Below, piece after piece: positions 22,563-34,842 of a DNA stretch of 64,000 nucleotides. Location of the stretch: contig NW_020621936.1 in NCBI RefSeq assembly GCF_003573695.1, positions 14,074,001-14,138,000 of the forward strand, written 5' to 3'. This stretch comes from Papaver somniferum. Taxonomy: Eukaryota; Streptophyta; Magnoliopsida; Ranunculales; Papaveraceae. Numbering within the stretch: position 1 is the first letter of the stretch; every line of letters starts with the position of its first letter. The position numbers were made by a program, and so were the translations under genes. The notes under the pieces were generated by a model. The model saw only the letters and a program-made list of their open reading frames with translations. It was not told the origin of the DNA and ran no database searches.

Positions 22563-24015
22563 CAAATGTCTCCCGACAAAACCAAATTTTTCCCAAAAAG
22601 TCCAATCCCATTAAAAACCAAATTTTCTTGTAGATAATGTGTTAGTTAAATTTCCTTTTGTATATTTTGTGCTCATCCATTGGACTCCGAATATGTTGGA
22701 GTTTTGCCTTGGATAACGTAGTTTTAATTCTGCTTTCGCCGAAATCGGGTATTCTCTCTCCTTTTACTCTACTCAGCATGTCCCTTTCCATATGTTGCAT
22801 TTTAATTCTTTCCATATTTTTAAACATTGAGGACAATGTTTAGTTTAGGTTTGGGGGTATAGAGTAGATACCACGATAATATGCCATAATTGAAAACAAA
22901 ACTCCATCTTTTTGAAAAAATTGAAAAATTCCAAAAAAATTAGAAAAATGATAAAAACATAAAAATGGAGCTCATTTACCTTGAAATGTTGACTCTTGTG
23001 CAAATATGTAATTATTAGGAGTCTTAGTCTAGATATTTAGGCACCCTGATTCTAGCACAATTCACATAGTGATAAGAAACTTGCACGCGCACGATCTACC
23101 AATACATGTATAGCCTCGATCTTCAAGGTGTTTGATAGGAAGTTAGATTGCCAATCACTTTAGAATACTGAACGAAACTTGACTAGCTTGTTCTTTGGTT
23201 GGTTGGGATAGAAGGTGGAGGTTACATTAAGAAAGACAACCATCGAATTTAACTGGGTGCATCAAAAAGGGCTACCTCTTGCAAAGTGTCATGTAATCTT
23301 TTGTTTCCTTTTGTATATGTATCAAAAGTGTTTGCTTGTTCTTCTTAAAAAAAAAAAAAAATATATATATATATATCAGAAAAATACAAAAAAATCAAGT
23401 ATTTATCAATTCCATTCTCTCTTGTTCCAAAAATAAAAGAGAGTAGTCAATGTAAATAAGAGTCATGTAAAGAGTCATCTTTTGTGTTTTATTGTAATAA
23501 GCAAGGAAGGGTGTATGCCATTGATGTACAACGCGAGTAATTGTGAAATACCTCCAACTCATTCACAATTCTCGTAAAGTGCGGACAGCTAGCTAGATTT
23601 CGACCTTGGTTCTTAGCCTGAGAAACTATCTCTTGGTGATTAGTAGTCATAACTTCAGGTCATTTTAGAAAAATGTGTAGATACACTTTACACTCTTCAC
23701 ATGTCTTTTTTTGTTATCAGTGCTAGGATTGTGCCTTTGATAGCTAGATTGACATCTCCATTTTGCTGTGAGCTTAAACTGTCTTGCACATGTCACATTT
23801 GATGGAATCTGAGCTTATATTTTGACCTAGAACTTTGTAGGTACGTTCTAAGCAAACCTTCACGAGACTTCACTCGTCCACTAGGGACACTTAGTGGTTT
23901 AAAAGGCTTAGTGCATACGCTAAATGCATTCGAGAGACCAGCGACAGTGGTATAGGTAGGATTTCCTTAGTTTTGTTTTACTTGAGGACAAGTAAAATTC
24001 AGGTTTGGGGGTATT
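21913..24015 (+). mobile_element. Array internal region INT3 (2103 bp, non-coding)
   Basis: PBS at 21919-21936; the A run is the longest of the four (about 22525-22557). It shares GTAG with INT2 and GTGCGGACAG with INT4, so it carries variants of both neighbours. Confidence 0.88.
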
Positions 24016-26872
24016 TGATGAATGCTAAAAAGTGCATATTTCTATATATTTTTCTTGGCATTTAACTCATCTTTTGTGCATTAATTCTACATTTTATCCC
24101 ATATTCTGTATTTTCCTTATTTTCAAGAATAAATATTTTTATTAACTAATTTTGCATTTTTAGGTACCAAATAAAGTTTGGATGACTTGCGGAGCGGAAA
24201 AGAGCAGAAAAGTAGTGAAAATCCGGAAGAAATTACGCAAGGAAGCCGCGAAGAATGGTGCGCATAAGCCCAAAAGACTAGAAATGGGCTCAAGAAGGAA
24301 GAATTGCTCTTAAAGAAGATATGGGATTGGCATACCCAAGGCCCAAAACCCTTACCCAAACCCATTTTCTATAACCAAAACCGCCTCCATTCTCAGCCGT
24401 CAGATTGGATCCAACTCATCATCCTACGGTCGCTCATTCATAGAGCATCAAAATCTGAAGTCTCTGCCAAACACCACAGCGCTTAAATTCCAAGCCTTCA
24501 GATTAGATTGTATTTGAATCCAACGGTCGCTCCTATGCCTGTGCATCAAAATTAGATACTCCCGCTTTACACTACAGTACCTAACATCATCTAGCACCGT
24601 TGACTTTGTTGTATTTCACAATCCAACGGTCGAAGTGATTCATCTCTCATACCACCGTTAGATCTACCAACCATCTTCGTATCCAATGTCTTTCACACGC
24701 TGATCATCAGATTCTTCTGTTCCGCCTCACACCGAAAAGACCTAACCATATACCCTAAAATCTATCGACTTCTCTTTCATTTCCTCATTCTTCTTCTCTT
24801 TCTCTCCACCTCCTCTTTGTACAGACACCATGTCCGCCACCACCATTGCCGTACCACCAAACGCCACTCCTTCACACCGTACACCACCACCAACTCCACT
24901 ATAATCATTCCCCCCATCTTCTAGCCATCTATCCTACCAATTTCTTTTCTTTTCTTTCTCAGAAAACCCTAGGAAAGAAATTGGTACAATAGCTAGGGCT
25001 AGAGAAGAAATCAGAGGCATGGAGAGGAGCAGGAGACTAAGGAAGAAATGGGTCGAAGTCAGTAGCGTGTAATCGCATCAATTTGGGTAAGAATTTACCA
25101 AACCCTAGTTCTGTCAATTTGGGGGTTTTTACATAAATCCTAATTAGGTTGAGATAGAGCATGGAGAAGATAAAGTGGGTGATATAGGGTAGGTAATTGA
25201 ACCTAACTGTGATTTTCTGTCACATTAGGTAGAACCCTAATGTCTACTGTTTGGGAATTTTTGGGTGAAAAGGGTGTAAACCCTAATTATGTAATTGGGT
25301 ATAAAAAGGGGACTGTGGGTGTGATGTAAAGGCTTATGCCTGGATTAGCCAGTGTGTCACCCAAGAGCACTGGAATAGCCAGTGTCTCAAGGGTTAGTGT
25401 TTAATTTTCAACTATCTTTATGTTTATTCCATTACTCTTATTCAGTTTCAATTCAGTTGCTCTTATTCAGTTTCAATTCAGTTCATGTTTTTGTTTTATG
25501 TCTTCTGTGTTTGTTTATGTTCAGTTCAATGCTCTGTTTAGTAATTGTTTTGTTTCTGTTGCTGTTATGTGAGCTCACATGTGTATGTGTATAGCTAGGC
25601 TGAGATGATGCCTTAAGTCACTGTTAGTGGTGGAATGTTAGGTTATAATTCTTGTAAATTGAGCTGATTGAGAAATGGAGGAATTTAGTGCTCAACTGTG
25701 CTTGTGATTGATTGTGCTGTCAAAAGACAGTCAATGCTAGGAGTAAACAGTTGAACAAGCTTCTTCTCCTTCCATTCCATTTATGTATGCCCTGGAACAT
25801 AGGCAGGCTTGAACCTTCACCTAGCTCCATTAGGGACAGGGATTTAACATAGAATTACACTATCTGGCTAGGTCACAAGGTGGATTCATAACCTAGTTGT
25901 GTTGTTTCTCTGTTTTGTATATGTAGTTTTGCTCCCCTGCCATTGCCCTTGGCTTAGGCCTTGGTTTATCTCTTTGTCATTCTTTGTGTCACTGTCACTT
26001 TTCCAGCCACTGTCATCACCTAGTAGTTTCTTTGCTGTTTTAGTTTACTTGTTCATTGTTTCACATTTTATCACTTTCGCTGTCACCTTCTCACTTTCAC
26101 TTTGTTCCATTTTGTTTTGCTTTTGTTTCGTTTAGTTTCATTGTTCTGTCACATTCTCATAATACTTGTGTTCTGTTTGCTTTTGTTCATTGTTTTGCTT
26201 TTGATGTGTTCACTGTCACCTTCTCACACACTTTTGTTACTTCAGTTTCAAGATCTGCACTTAAAAGCCCATTTGTTCTCTTGCTTGTCTAAAGCCTAGT
26301 TCATAGCTCAGAAGCCTAGCTCAAGCTAAGGCCCAGTTCACTTTTACTGTGAAAGTTCACTGTGAAAGCCCAGCTCAACCCAAGGCTCAAATCACATCAC
26401 AAGCCCAGTCCAATTCAGTCCACCAAAGTCCCAGTTCACTGTCAAGGGTACTCAAAGCCCATTGACACTCAAAGCCCAGAGCACTTGCAAAGGTCCAGAA
26501 TCAAGTTTAGAGATCCAGGGCTCAGTTCACTACACTAAGCCCAGGCCCAAATTCAAAACCAAAGCCTAGTGCACTACAAAACCAACTGAGCCCAAGCTCA
26601 GTTCATTTCATTAAGACAACACCCCAATTCATTCCAAGAGTATTCAAAGGCCCAAAGCACAATCATAACCCATTGGTTACCAAAATCCATTGGTACCCAA
26701 AGCCCAACAATAGCAATTTTAGAGCCCAAAATAGCTAGAAACTCCAAACACACCCAGTCTCTGTGGATCGACCCGTACTTGCACGAGCAACAACTGATGA
26801 CCGTGCACTTGCGGTATTATTGTAGGCCCGTTTCATTTCGCTTCAATTTTATACGCTTTCCCGGGCACACCA
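24016..26872 (+). mobile_element. Array LTR4
   Basis: 2857 bp, TATA at 25300-25307. Small private deletions lie near 26125 and 26257. Confidence 0.9.
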
Positions 26873-28296
26873 AGTTTTTGGCGCCGTTGCCGGGGACTCG
26901 GGTTTGTTTCTCTAGTAGTTTTATTAGCTATTTTTGCATTTCACTGTATAGCATTTGCATCTGCATCTGCTTCACTTCATTTGCTGTTGGACCTGCTGTT
27001 CTGAACTAGTTTTTCCTCTGCTGGGACGCCACCAAGGAAAAGAACCAAAGCCCAACTGGGTTTTTGCAACAATATCAGAGCAGCTGGGCTGTGCTTAAAA
27101 GGTAACCCATTTAAGAGAACCCGAATTGTGGGCTTCCAATTTTTAATTGTGGCTTGTAATATTAAAGCCAATTTTTGGGCTTTTTATTTTCTGTTGGGTT
27201 GTAATTAATTTTTGTGGGCTTGTTTGTTTAATTTGTGGGCTTGTTTTTTAATTTTTGTGAGCTTGTTTAATTTGGACTGGTTTTTGTATTCTGGGTTTTT
27301 AAACCCAGCTGAGCTTGTAACCGATCACGCTAGGTTAACTCGTTAGTGGGCCGAGTACCCAAATTCTAGGCCGAGATTTTGGACTCAGTTTCACCAAACG
27401 TTTTCAAACCAGCTGAGCCAAAGCAAACAAAACCAACAGTGGGCTTGCTCCCATTCAAAAACCAAATTTTATTTTCTTTTTTTTTAAAAAAAAAAAAAAC
27501 AAAAGTTTCCAAATGTCTCCCGACAAAACCAAATTTTTCCCAAAAAGTCCAATCCCATTAAAAACCAAATTTTCTTGTAGATAATGTGTTAGTTAAATTT
27601 CCTTTTGTATATATTTTGTGCTCATCCATTGGACTCCGAATATGTTGGAGTTTTGCCTTGGATAACGGAGTTTTAATTCTGCTTTCGCCGAAATCGGGTA
27701 TTCTCTCTCCTTTTACTCTACTCAGCATGTCCCTTTCCATATGTTGCATTTTAATTCTTTCCATATTTTTAAACATTGAGGACAATGTTTAGTTTAGGTT
27801 TGGGGGTATAGAGTAGATACCACGATAATATGCCATAATTGAAAACAAAACTCCATCTTTTTGAAAAAATTGAAAAATTCCAAAAAAATTAGAAAATGAT
27901 AAAAACATAAAAATGGAGCTCATTTACCTTGAAATGTTGACTCTTGTGCAAATATGTAATTATTAGGAGTCTTAGTCTAGATATTTAGGCACCCTGATTC
28001 TAGCACAATTCACATAGTGATAAGAAACTTGCACGCGCACGATCTACCAATACATGTATAGCCTCGATCTTCAAGGTGTTTGATAGGAAGTTAGATTGCC
28101 AATCACTTTAGAATACTGAACGAAACTTGACTAGCTTGTTCTTTGGTTGGTTGGGATAGAAGGTGGAGGTTACATTAAGAAAGACAACCATCGAATTTAA
28201 CTGGGTGCATCAAAAAGGGCTACCTCTTGCAAAGTGTCATGTAATCTTTTGTTTCCTTTTGTATATGTATCAAAAGTGTTTGCTTGTTCTTCTTAA

Positions 28297-28339
<43 letters not shown>

Positions 28340-28983
28340 TATCAGAAAAATACAAAAAAATCAAGTATTTATCAATTCCATTCTCTCTTGTTCCAAAAAT
28401 AAAAGAGAGTAGTCAATGTAAATAAGAGTCATGTAAAGAGTCATCTTTTGTGTTTTATTGTAATAAGCAAGGAAGGGTGTATGCCATTGATGTACAACGC
28501 GAGTAATTGTGAAATACCTCCAACTCATTCACAATTCTCGTAAAGTGCGGACAGCTAGCTAGATTTCGACCTTGGTTCTTAGCCTGAGAAACTATCTCTT
28601 GGTGATTAGTAGTCATAACTTCAGGTCATTTTAGAAAAATGTGTAGATACACTTTACACTCTTATCACATGTCTTTTTTTGTTATCAGTGCTAGGATTGT
28701 GCCTTTGATAGCTAGATTGACATCTCCATTTTGTTGTGAGCTTAAACTGTCTTGCACATGTCACATTTGATGGAATCTGAGCTTATATTTTGACCTAGAA
28801 CTTTGTAGGTACGTTCTAAGCAAACCTTCACGAGACTTCACTCGTCCACTAGGGACACTTAGTGGTTTAAAAGGCTTAGTGCATACGCTAAATGCATTCG
28901 AGAGACCAGCGACAGTGGTATAGGTAGGATTTCCTTAGTTTTGTTTTACTTGAGGACAAGTAAAATTCAGGTTTGGGGGTATT
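26873..28983 (+). mobile_element. Array internal region INT4 (2111 bp, non-coding)
   Basis: PBS at 26879-26896. It has a short A run (27487-27499) but the longest TA microsatellite (about 28299-28341). It shares GATAACGGAG with INT1. Confidence 0.88.
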
Positions 28984-31844
28984 TGATGAATGCTAAAAAG
29001 TGCATATTTCTATATATTTTTCTTGGCATTTAACTCATCTTTTGTGCATTAATTCTACATTTTATCCCATATTCTGTATTTTCCTTATTTTCAAGAATAA
29101 ATATTTTTATTAACTAATTTTGCATTTTTAGGTACCAAATAAAGTTTGGATGACTTGCGGAGCGGAAAAGAGCAGAAAAGTAGTGAAAATCCGGAAGAAA
29201 TTACGCAAGGAAGCCGCGAAGAATGGTGCGCATAAGCCCAAAAGACTAGAAATGGGCTCAAGAAGGAAGAATTGCTCTTAAAGAAGATATGGTATTGGCA
29301 TACCCAAGGCCCAAAACCCTTCCAAACCCATTTTCTATAACCAAAACCGCCTCCATTCTCAGCCGTCAGATTGGATCCAACTCATCATCCTACGGTCGCT
29401 CATTCATAGAGCATCAAAATCTGAAGTCTCTGCCAAACACCACAACGCTTAAATTCCAAGCCTTCAGATTAGATTGTATTTGAATCCAACGGTCGCTCCT
29501 ATGCCTGTGCATCAAAATTAGATACTCCCGCTTTACACTACAGTACCTAACATCATCTAGCACCGTTGACTTTGTTGTATTTCACAATCCAACGGTCGAA
29601 GTGATTCATCTCTCATACCACCGTTAGATCTACCAACCATCTTCGTATCCAACGTCTTTCACACGCTGATCATCAGATTCTTCTGTTCCGCCTCACACCG
29701 AAAAGACCTAACCCTATACCCTAAAATTTATCGACTTCTCTTTCATTTCCTTCTTCTTCTTCTCTTTCTCTCCACCTCCTCTCTGTACAGACACCATGTC
29801 CGCCACCACCATTGCCGTACCACCAAACGCCACTCCTTCACACCGTATACCACCACCAACTCCACTATAATCATTCCCCCCATCTTCTAGCCATCTATCC
29901 TACCAATTTCTTTTCTTTTCTTTCTCAGAAAACCCTAGGAAAGAAATTTGGTACAATAGCTAGGGCTAGAGAAGAAATCAGAGGCATGGAGAGGAGCAGG
30001 AGACTAAGGAGAAGAATGGGTCGAAGTCAGTAGCGTGTAATCGCATCAATTTGGGTAAGAATTTACCAAACCCTAGTTCTGTCAATTTGGGGGTTTTTAC
30101 ATAAATCCTAATTAGGTTGAGATAGAGCATGGAGAAGATAAAGTGGGTGATATAGGGTAGGTAATTGAACCTAACTGTGATTTTCTGTCATATTAGGTAG
30201 AACCCTAATGTCTACTGTTTTGGGAATTTTTGGGTGAAAAGGGTGTAAACCCTAATTATGTAATTGGGTATAAAAAGGGGACTGTGGGTGTGATGTAAAG
30301 GCTTATGCCTGGATTAGCCAGTGTGTCACCCAAGAGCACTGGAATAGCCAGTGTCTCAAGGGTTAGTGTTTAATTTTCAACTATCTTTATGTTTATTCCA
30401 TTACTCTTATTCAGTTTCAATTCAGTTGCTCTTATTCAGTTTCAATTCAGTTCATGTTTTTGTTTTATGTCTTCTGTGTTTGTTTATGTTCAGTTCAATG
30501 CTCTGTTTAGTAATTGTTTTGTTTTTGTTGCTGTTATGTGAGCTCACATGTGTATGTGTATAGCTAGGCTGAGATGATGTCTTAAGTCACTGTTAGTGGT
30601 GGAATGTTAGGTTATAATTCTTGTAAATTGAGCTGATTGAGAAATGGAGGAATTTAGTGCTCAACTGTGCTTGTGATTGATTGTGCTGTCAAAAGACAGT
30701 CAATGCTAGGAGTAAACAGTTGAGCAAGCTTCTTCTCCTTCCATTCCATTTATGTATGCCCTGGAACATAGGCAGGCTTGAACCTTCACCTAGCTCCATT
30801 AGGGACAGGGATTTAACATAGAATTACAATATCTGGCTAGGTCACAAGGTGGATTCATAACCTAGTTGTGTTGTTTCTCTGTTTTGTATATGTAGTTTTG
30901 CTCCCCTGCCATTGCCCTTGGCTTAGGCCTTGGTTTATCTCTTTGTCATTCTTTGTGTCACTGTCACTTTTCCAGCCACTGTCATCACCTAGTAGTTTCT
31001 TTGCTGTTTTAGTTTACTTGTTCATTGTTTCACATTTTATCACTTTCACTGTCACCTTCTCACTTTCACTTTGTTCCATTTTGTTTTGCTTTTGTTCTCT
31101 GTTTAGTTTCATTGTTCTGTCACATTCTCATAATACTTGTGTTCTGTTTGCTTTTGTTCATTGTTTTGCTTTTGATGTGTTCACTGTCACCTTCTCACAC
31201 ACTTTTGTTACTTCAGTTTCAAGATCTGTCACTTAAAAGCCCATTTGTTCTCTTGCTTGTCTAAAGCCTAGTTCATAGCTCAGAAGCCTAGCTCAAGCTA
31301 AGGCCCAGTTCACTTTTACTGTGAAAGTTCACTGTGAAAGCCCAGCTCAACCCAAGGCTCAAATCACATCACAAGCCCAGTCCAATTCAGTCCACCAAAG
31401 TCCCAGTTCACTGTCAAGGGTACTCAAAGCCCATTGACACTCAAAGCCCAGAGCACTTGCAAAGGTCCAGAATCAAGTTTAGAGATCCAGGGCTCAGTTC
31501 ACTACACTAAGCCCAAGCCCAAATTCAAAACCAAAGCCTAGTGCACTACAAAACCAACTGAGCCCAAGCTCAGTTCATTTCATTAAGACAACACCCCAAT
31601 TCATTCCAAGAGTATTCAAAGGCCCAAAGCACAATCATAACCCATTGGTTACCAAAATCCATTGGTACCCAAAGCCCAACAATAGCAATTTTAGAGCCAA
31701 AAATAGCTAGAAACTCCAAACACACCCAGTCTATGTGGATCGACCCGTACTTGCACGAGCTACAACTGACGACCGTGCACTTGCGGTATTACTGTAGGCC
31801 CGTTTCATTTCGCTTCAATTTTATACGCTTTCCCGGGCACACCA
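28984..31844 (+). mobile_element. Array LTR5
   Basis: 2861 bp, TATA at 30269-30276. It ends CACACCA at 31844 and is followed by TTCCC and not by a PBS, so it is the outer 3' LTR of the array. Confidence 0.9.
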
Positions 31845-31849
31845 TTCCC

Positions 31850-32443
31850 GCTACGTCTCAGGAGTTTTTCTTTGGCCGAATTTATTCTGCGGGGAATAGT
31901 TTTGATATAAACGCTGCCCTGGGCCTGGCTTCTGAGTTCAACCCGCTTTCCCAAAATGATGATTGGGATGTTCTTGGTAACTCTATAAAGGCGGATGGAA
32001 AGGGAAATGGAGTCGTGAATGATAGTGATATTCCAGAGGGGAGCGGTGCTAGATATCTTCCAGATTTGGACGCGGGAGTATCCTCGAACTCTTGGGGTGC
32101 TAAGTTCACGGACACGGGTAGGGCCTCGGTTGGGTCTTCTGGAGATGATTTTCCTCAGTCATTGATCCTTGAGGGTGATGATTCCATCTTAGCTTGGTTT
32201 AAAAATAAGAATTTTATTTTCGTACCCAATCCAGCTCATGTGGTGGAGAGTGAGAAGAAATCTGATGCCTATACCCGCAAGATGATGCAATTGTCTCCCG
32301 AGGACCAGGTTGCAGAAGCGTGGGATAAGAATATTCGGGCCTTGGAGGATGCATTAGTGGTCGACGCTCCCTCGACTGTTGTTGATATGATGGCCTTGGC
32401 TGATGGGTATCAATATGGATTTCCCCAACAGCGGATGTTAGAA
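31850..32443 (+). CDS. Antisense gene, exon 2 (3' part)
   Basis: The frame resumes after the array exactly in phase with 9134 when one TTCCC is discounted. 198 codons are open to the donor GAA/GTGAGT. The stretch is mixed, acidic and lacks a recognisable domain. An open frame that starts upstream in LTR5 (31733) is an artefact of the insertion. Confidence 0.75.
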
Positions 32444-32521
32444 GTGAGTTCTCTTATCATTTCGCCTTGTATCAATATTCTGCAATTTTAGAGTCTGGGT
32501 GTTCTAATTTCTGATTCACAG
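32444..32521 (+). other. Intron 2 of the antisense gene (78 bp)
   Basis: GTGAGTTC...GATTCACAG, with an in-frame stop inside. Both junctions fall on codon boundaries. Confidence 0.7.
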
Positions 32522-32789
32522 ATGATGAGGAGTGAGCATTGCAACCACATGTTGTACCATTTTTTTAAGGCCAAATCCCTCAAGTTGGAAGCTAAGCTTC
32601 GTCTTCGGTAAGAGGATCTTACCGCGGCTGAGACTGTTATCTCTGATAGGGATAGGGAGATAGGTGAGTTGAAGAGTCTCCTCAAGGCTAAGGAGAAGCA
32701 AGTCCAGGAGGAGGATAAGCTTCGCTTGGAACTTGCTATGGCTCGTAGTGAGTTGGAAGAGGCCAAGAAGAATTCTTCGGCTGTTACAG
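32522..32789 (+). pseudogene. Antisense gene, exon 3 (coiled coil, one nonsense codon)
   Basis: About 89 codons plus one base. The part after 32611 is rich in Glu, Lys, Leu and Asp with heptad spacing typical of a coiled coil. A TAA at 32609-32611 interrupts the frame, yet the coiled-coil frame continues directly after it, so this is a single nonsense mutation. The bases CGGTAAGAG could be misread as a donor, but the coding quality downstream argues against an intron there. The exon ends ACAG/GTTTGA. Confidence 0.65.
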
Positions 32790-32894
32790 GTTTGATTATC
32801 TGTTTTCTCTTCCTTGCTGTTGTCCTTTACTGTAATTAGTGTTCTGTATGAGTCTCCCTACCCCACCCTATCTTCAGTGGGTGGAGTTCCTGAG
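32790..32894 (+). other. Intron 3 of the antisense gene (about 105 bp, acceptor uncertain)
   Basis: The donor is GTTTGATT. The acceptor that keeps the coiled-coil frame is CTGAG at 32894. A stronger pyrimidine-rich acceptor, CTATCTTCAG, at 32876 would need a one-base indel in the following exon. Confidence 0.45.
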
Positions 32895-33563
32895 TTAGTA
32901 TGGCTTCGGAAAGAGCGCAACGTCAGAAATCTCGCATCGCAGAGTTGGTAGAGAAGATAAAGAGCGAGGCTGATAAGTGGAATGCTCGTGCCGATGAACA
33001 TAATGCTCTGGCAGAGGAGTGGCGGGGCAGACGAGTCCAAATGATTGATATGCAGAACAAATATAACAATGATCGTCGTTTGTTTAATGGAACGTTGTTG
33101 TGGACGCGTGATAATCTTCGTGAATCCCGAGAACAGGTCTCATCTTTAGAAGCTAAAATCAATCTCTTGGAAGAAGAATTGCGTCAAGCTCGTTCTTCTC
33201 AGTCTTCTGATGTTAGAGATTACATTCAGCGTCTTGCTAGGGAGAGAGATGACGCTAGGGCTGAGGCTGGTGCTCTTAGCAAAGCTTTAGCTGCGTCTAG
33301 GGATGATGGGTACGCCAAGCTGAGTCTGAGAGAAATCTTGAAGTAAATATGTATCGGCTCAACAAGGGTCTGGAGGTTTAAACAACGAGGTCAACCATCT
33401 TCGTCATTTGGATTCAATGAAACAGGTAGAATTAGATGCGAGTCAGTACGCCTTTCAACCCTTCAAGCGGATTATAAGAAGTTGTCAGATGAGTATGACT
33501 TTCTTGATGAAGCCCGTGATGCTGTTGTTAACGAATATGAAATAGCTTCGGCGAGAGTCGAAG
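32895..33563 (+). pseudogene. Antisense gene, exon 4 (long coiled coil, frame damage near 33345)
   Basis: From 32900 to 33346 the frame encodes nearly 150 residues of high-scoring coiled coil by inspection (alternating Glu/Arg/Lys with Leu, Ile, Ala at a/d spacing). A stop at 33344-33346 and small indels break it, but coiled-coil coding continues in other frames to a donor at 33564. Confidence 0.6.
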
Positions 33564-33637
33564 GTATATGCTTATATTATCGAGTGTGATTCTGTAATTT
33601 CCTGGACCTAACCATCTGCATTTTTTTTTCCTTGCAG
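33564..33637 (+). other. Intron 4 of the antisense gene (74 bp)
   Basis: GTATATGC donor after GTCGAAG and a strong T-run plus CCTTGCAG acceptor. The coding character on both sides is the same coiled coil. Confidence 0.65.
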
Positions 33638-34052
33638 AGCTCCAGGGACAGCTTCGCACTGCAAATGAAGAGCTTGGAAGGCTCAATCTAAATTAGTGCA
33701 TCAGGAAAGCCAGATTAATTATCACAAAGGTTTAGCTACAGCAAGGGACGAGGCTGCCCAAGCCGCTTCGAAGGAAGTGAGTCGCCTTTCCTCGTTGTTG
33801 TCAAAGGCTGAGATGATGAATACTGTTATTACGTACAAGGCTCGATGTCAACTAGTGGAAGAGACTAACAAGATTCTGGATAGACATGAGTATGATCTTA
33901 AGACCGAGCATGGCCTTATCAAGGCTATCCGCGCCGTGAGAAACCCCGCCCCTACATCTGGTTCTTCAGGGCCTTCCTCGGGTGGGAGCGTACCTTCATC
34001 GCAGAAGGGGAAGATTGCTAAACCTGCTGGTGGGGTTGAACTATCCAAGTAG
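33638..34052 (+). pseudogene. Antisense gene, exon 5 (C-terminus)
   Basis: The coiled coil continues, with one single-base shift near 33680-33695. The last 118 codons (33696-34052) are open and end in a Ser/Gly/Pro-rich tail and a stop at 34050-34052. The N-terminal globular domain plus C-terminal coiled coil is the architecture known for PF04195-like proteins. Confidence 0.65.
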
Positions 34053-34842
34053 ATTATTGTAGAAAGTTGATCTTTGTTGATTATAAGGCTTCGTGAGATT
34101 CCTTTTGTATTTTCTTGTTCCCGCGTATCATTGCCAAGCCTGTAATCAACTTTTAATGAATTGATCATTGTTTTAATTTTTATCTGTGTTGTTTTTTTAA
34201 TATTGTTACGGTTAATTTGGAATATAACTGAATGTAATCAAGGATAGCGAAGTGTTTGAGTGCGAACCCGAAGATATGTGTATCTTCGTGAACGTCTTGA
34301 GACCTGTCACCCCGCTGGCTAATCCTGGGCCAGAGGATTCCCAGACGGTGGGGGTCGGGGGGGCAGCGTTCTAGGATATGAGTTGTTTGGAATGTACATT
34401 CATTCCGTCAACCCGCTGCCATAAGATTGGTTGGGTATCTCTTTCTGCTGGATGCCTTCCCCATGGTCCTACACTTATAGACGCTGATAGGGGAGTCCCG
34501 AGAGATTGTAGGTGACTACTTTCCCCAAGTAAAATAAACAACAATTAACACAGTGTTTACGTGGTTCGACACAGAGTGTCTACGTCCACGGGTGAAAGAG
34601 GGTTAAAGTGTCTATTCAGTTTGTTGAGTTACATTTAGAAGAATTCCATTGATGGAACCTCTGAGGTAGTAAATAGCAAAAAATAGGAGAATGAAGTATT
34701 GACGCGGAGGTCATTTCTCTGTATTTACAGGTGTAGGGTTCTCGTGAGGTGTTGTATTTACACGGTCGTCTTGTTACTATGTTGCTCCATGTATTTGACT
34801 ATTTTTTGCCAAAAGTTTGCTTGATTGATAGGTTGAGGTTTG
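34053..34842. other. Spacer between the 3' ends of the antisense gene and of integrase
   Basis: No coding signal. The stretch is AT-rich near 34150-34210 and holds a G-rich patch near 34340-34370. The two convergent transcription units of B would terminate here. No clear polyadenylation signal stands out. Confidence 0.5.

Larger units (their letters stand above)
9135..31844 (+). mobile_element. Tandem array of a non-autonomous Athila-like element: five LTRs, four internal regions
   Basis: The order is LTR1, INT1, LTR2, INT2, LTR3, INT3, LTR4, INT4, LTR5, with a period of about 4.95 kb. LTRs are 2853-2861 bp, internal regions 2090-2120 bp. Each LTR starts TGATGA, ends CACACCA and is followed by an Asp-tRNA-type PBS; each internal region ends in a PPT. 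No unit encodes gag or pol; the short open frames that recur are T-rich or reverse-frame noise. This is a LARD-type element amplified in tandem, with all units about 1-2 percent divergent by eye. Confidence 0.92.
9130..31849. repeat. 5-bp target duplication TTCCC flanking the Athila-like array
   Basis: TTCCC at 9130-9134 and at 31845-31849 abut the outer LTR ends TG and CA. No TTCCC is found at the internal LTR/INT junctions, so the whole 22.7 kb behaves as a single insertion. Confidence 0.9.

Noticed and set aside
12672..27785. Recurring 64-75-codon minus-strand ORFs in the internal regions
   Set aside because: They lie opposite to the element's sense strand across a non-coding region and are conserved only because the units are young copies.
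10503..31264. Recurring plus-strand ORFs of 60-125 codons in each array unit
   Set aside because: They are T-rich LTR sequence rich in Phe, Leu, Ser and Val, change frame between units by small indels, and match no gag or pol motif.
31733..32491. A 252-codon gene starting in LTR5
   Set aside because: Its first part is LTR sequence; the real coding part begins after the TTCCC duplication and belongs to exon 2 of the antisense gene.
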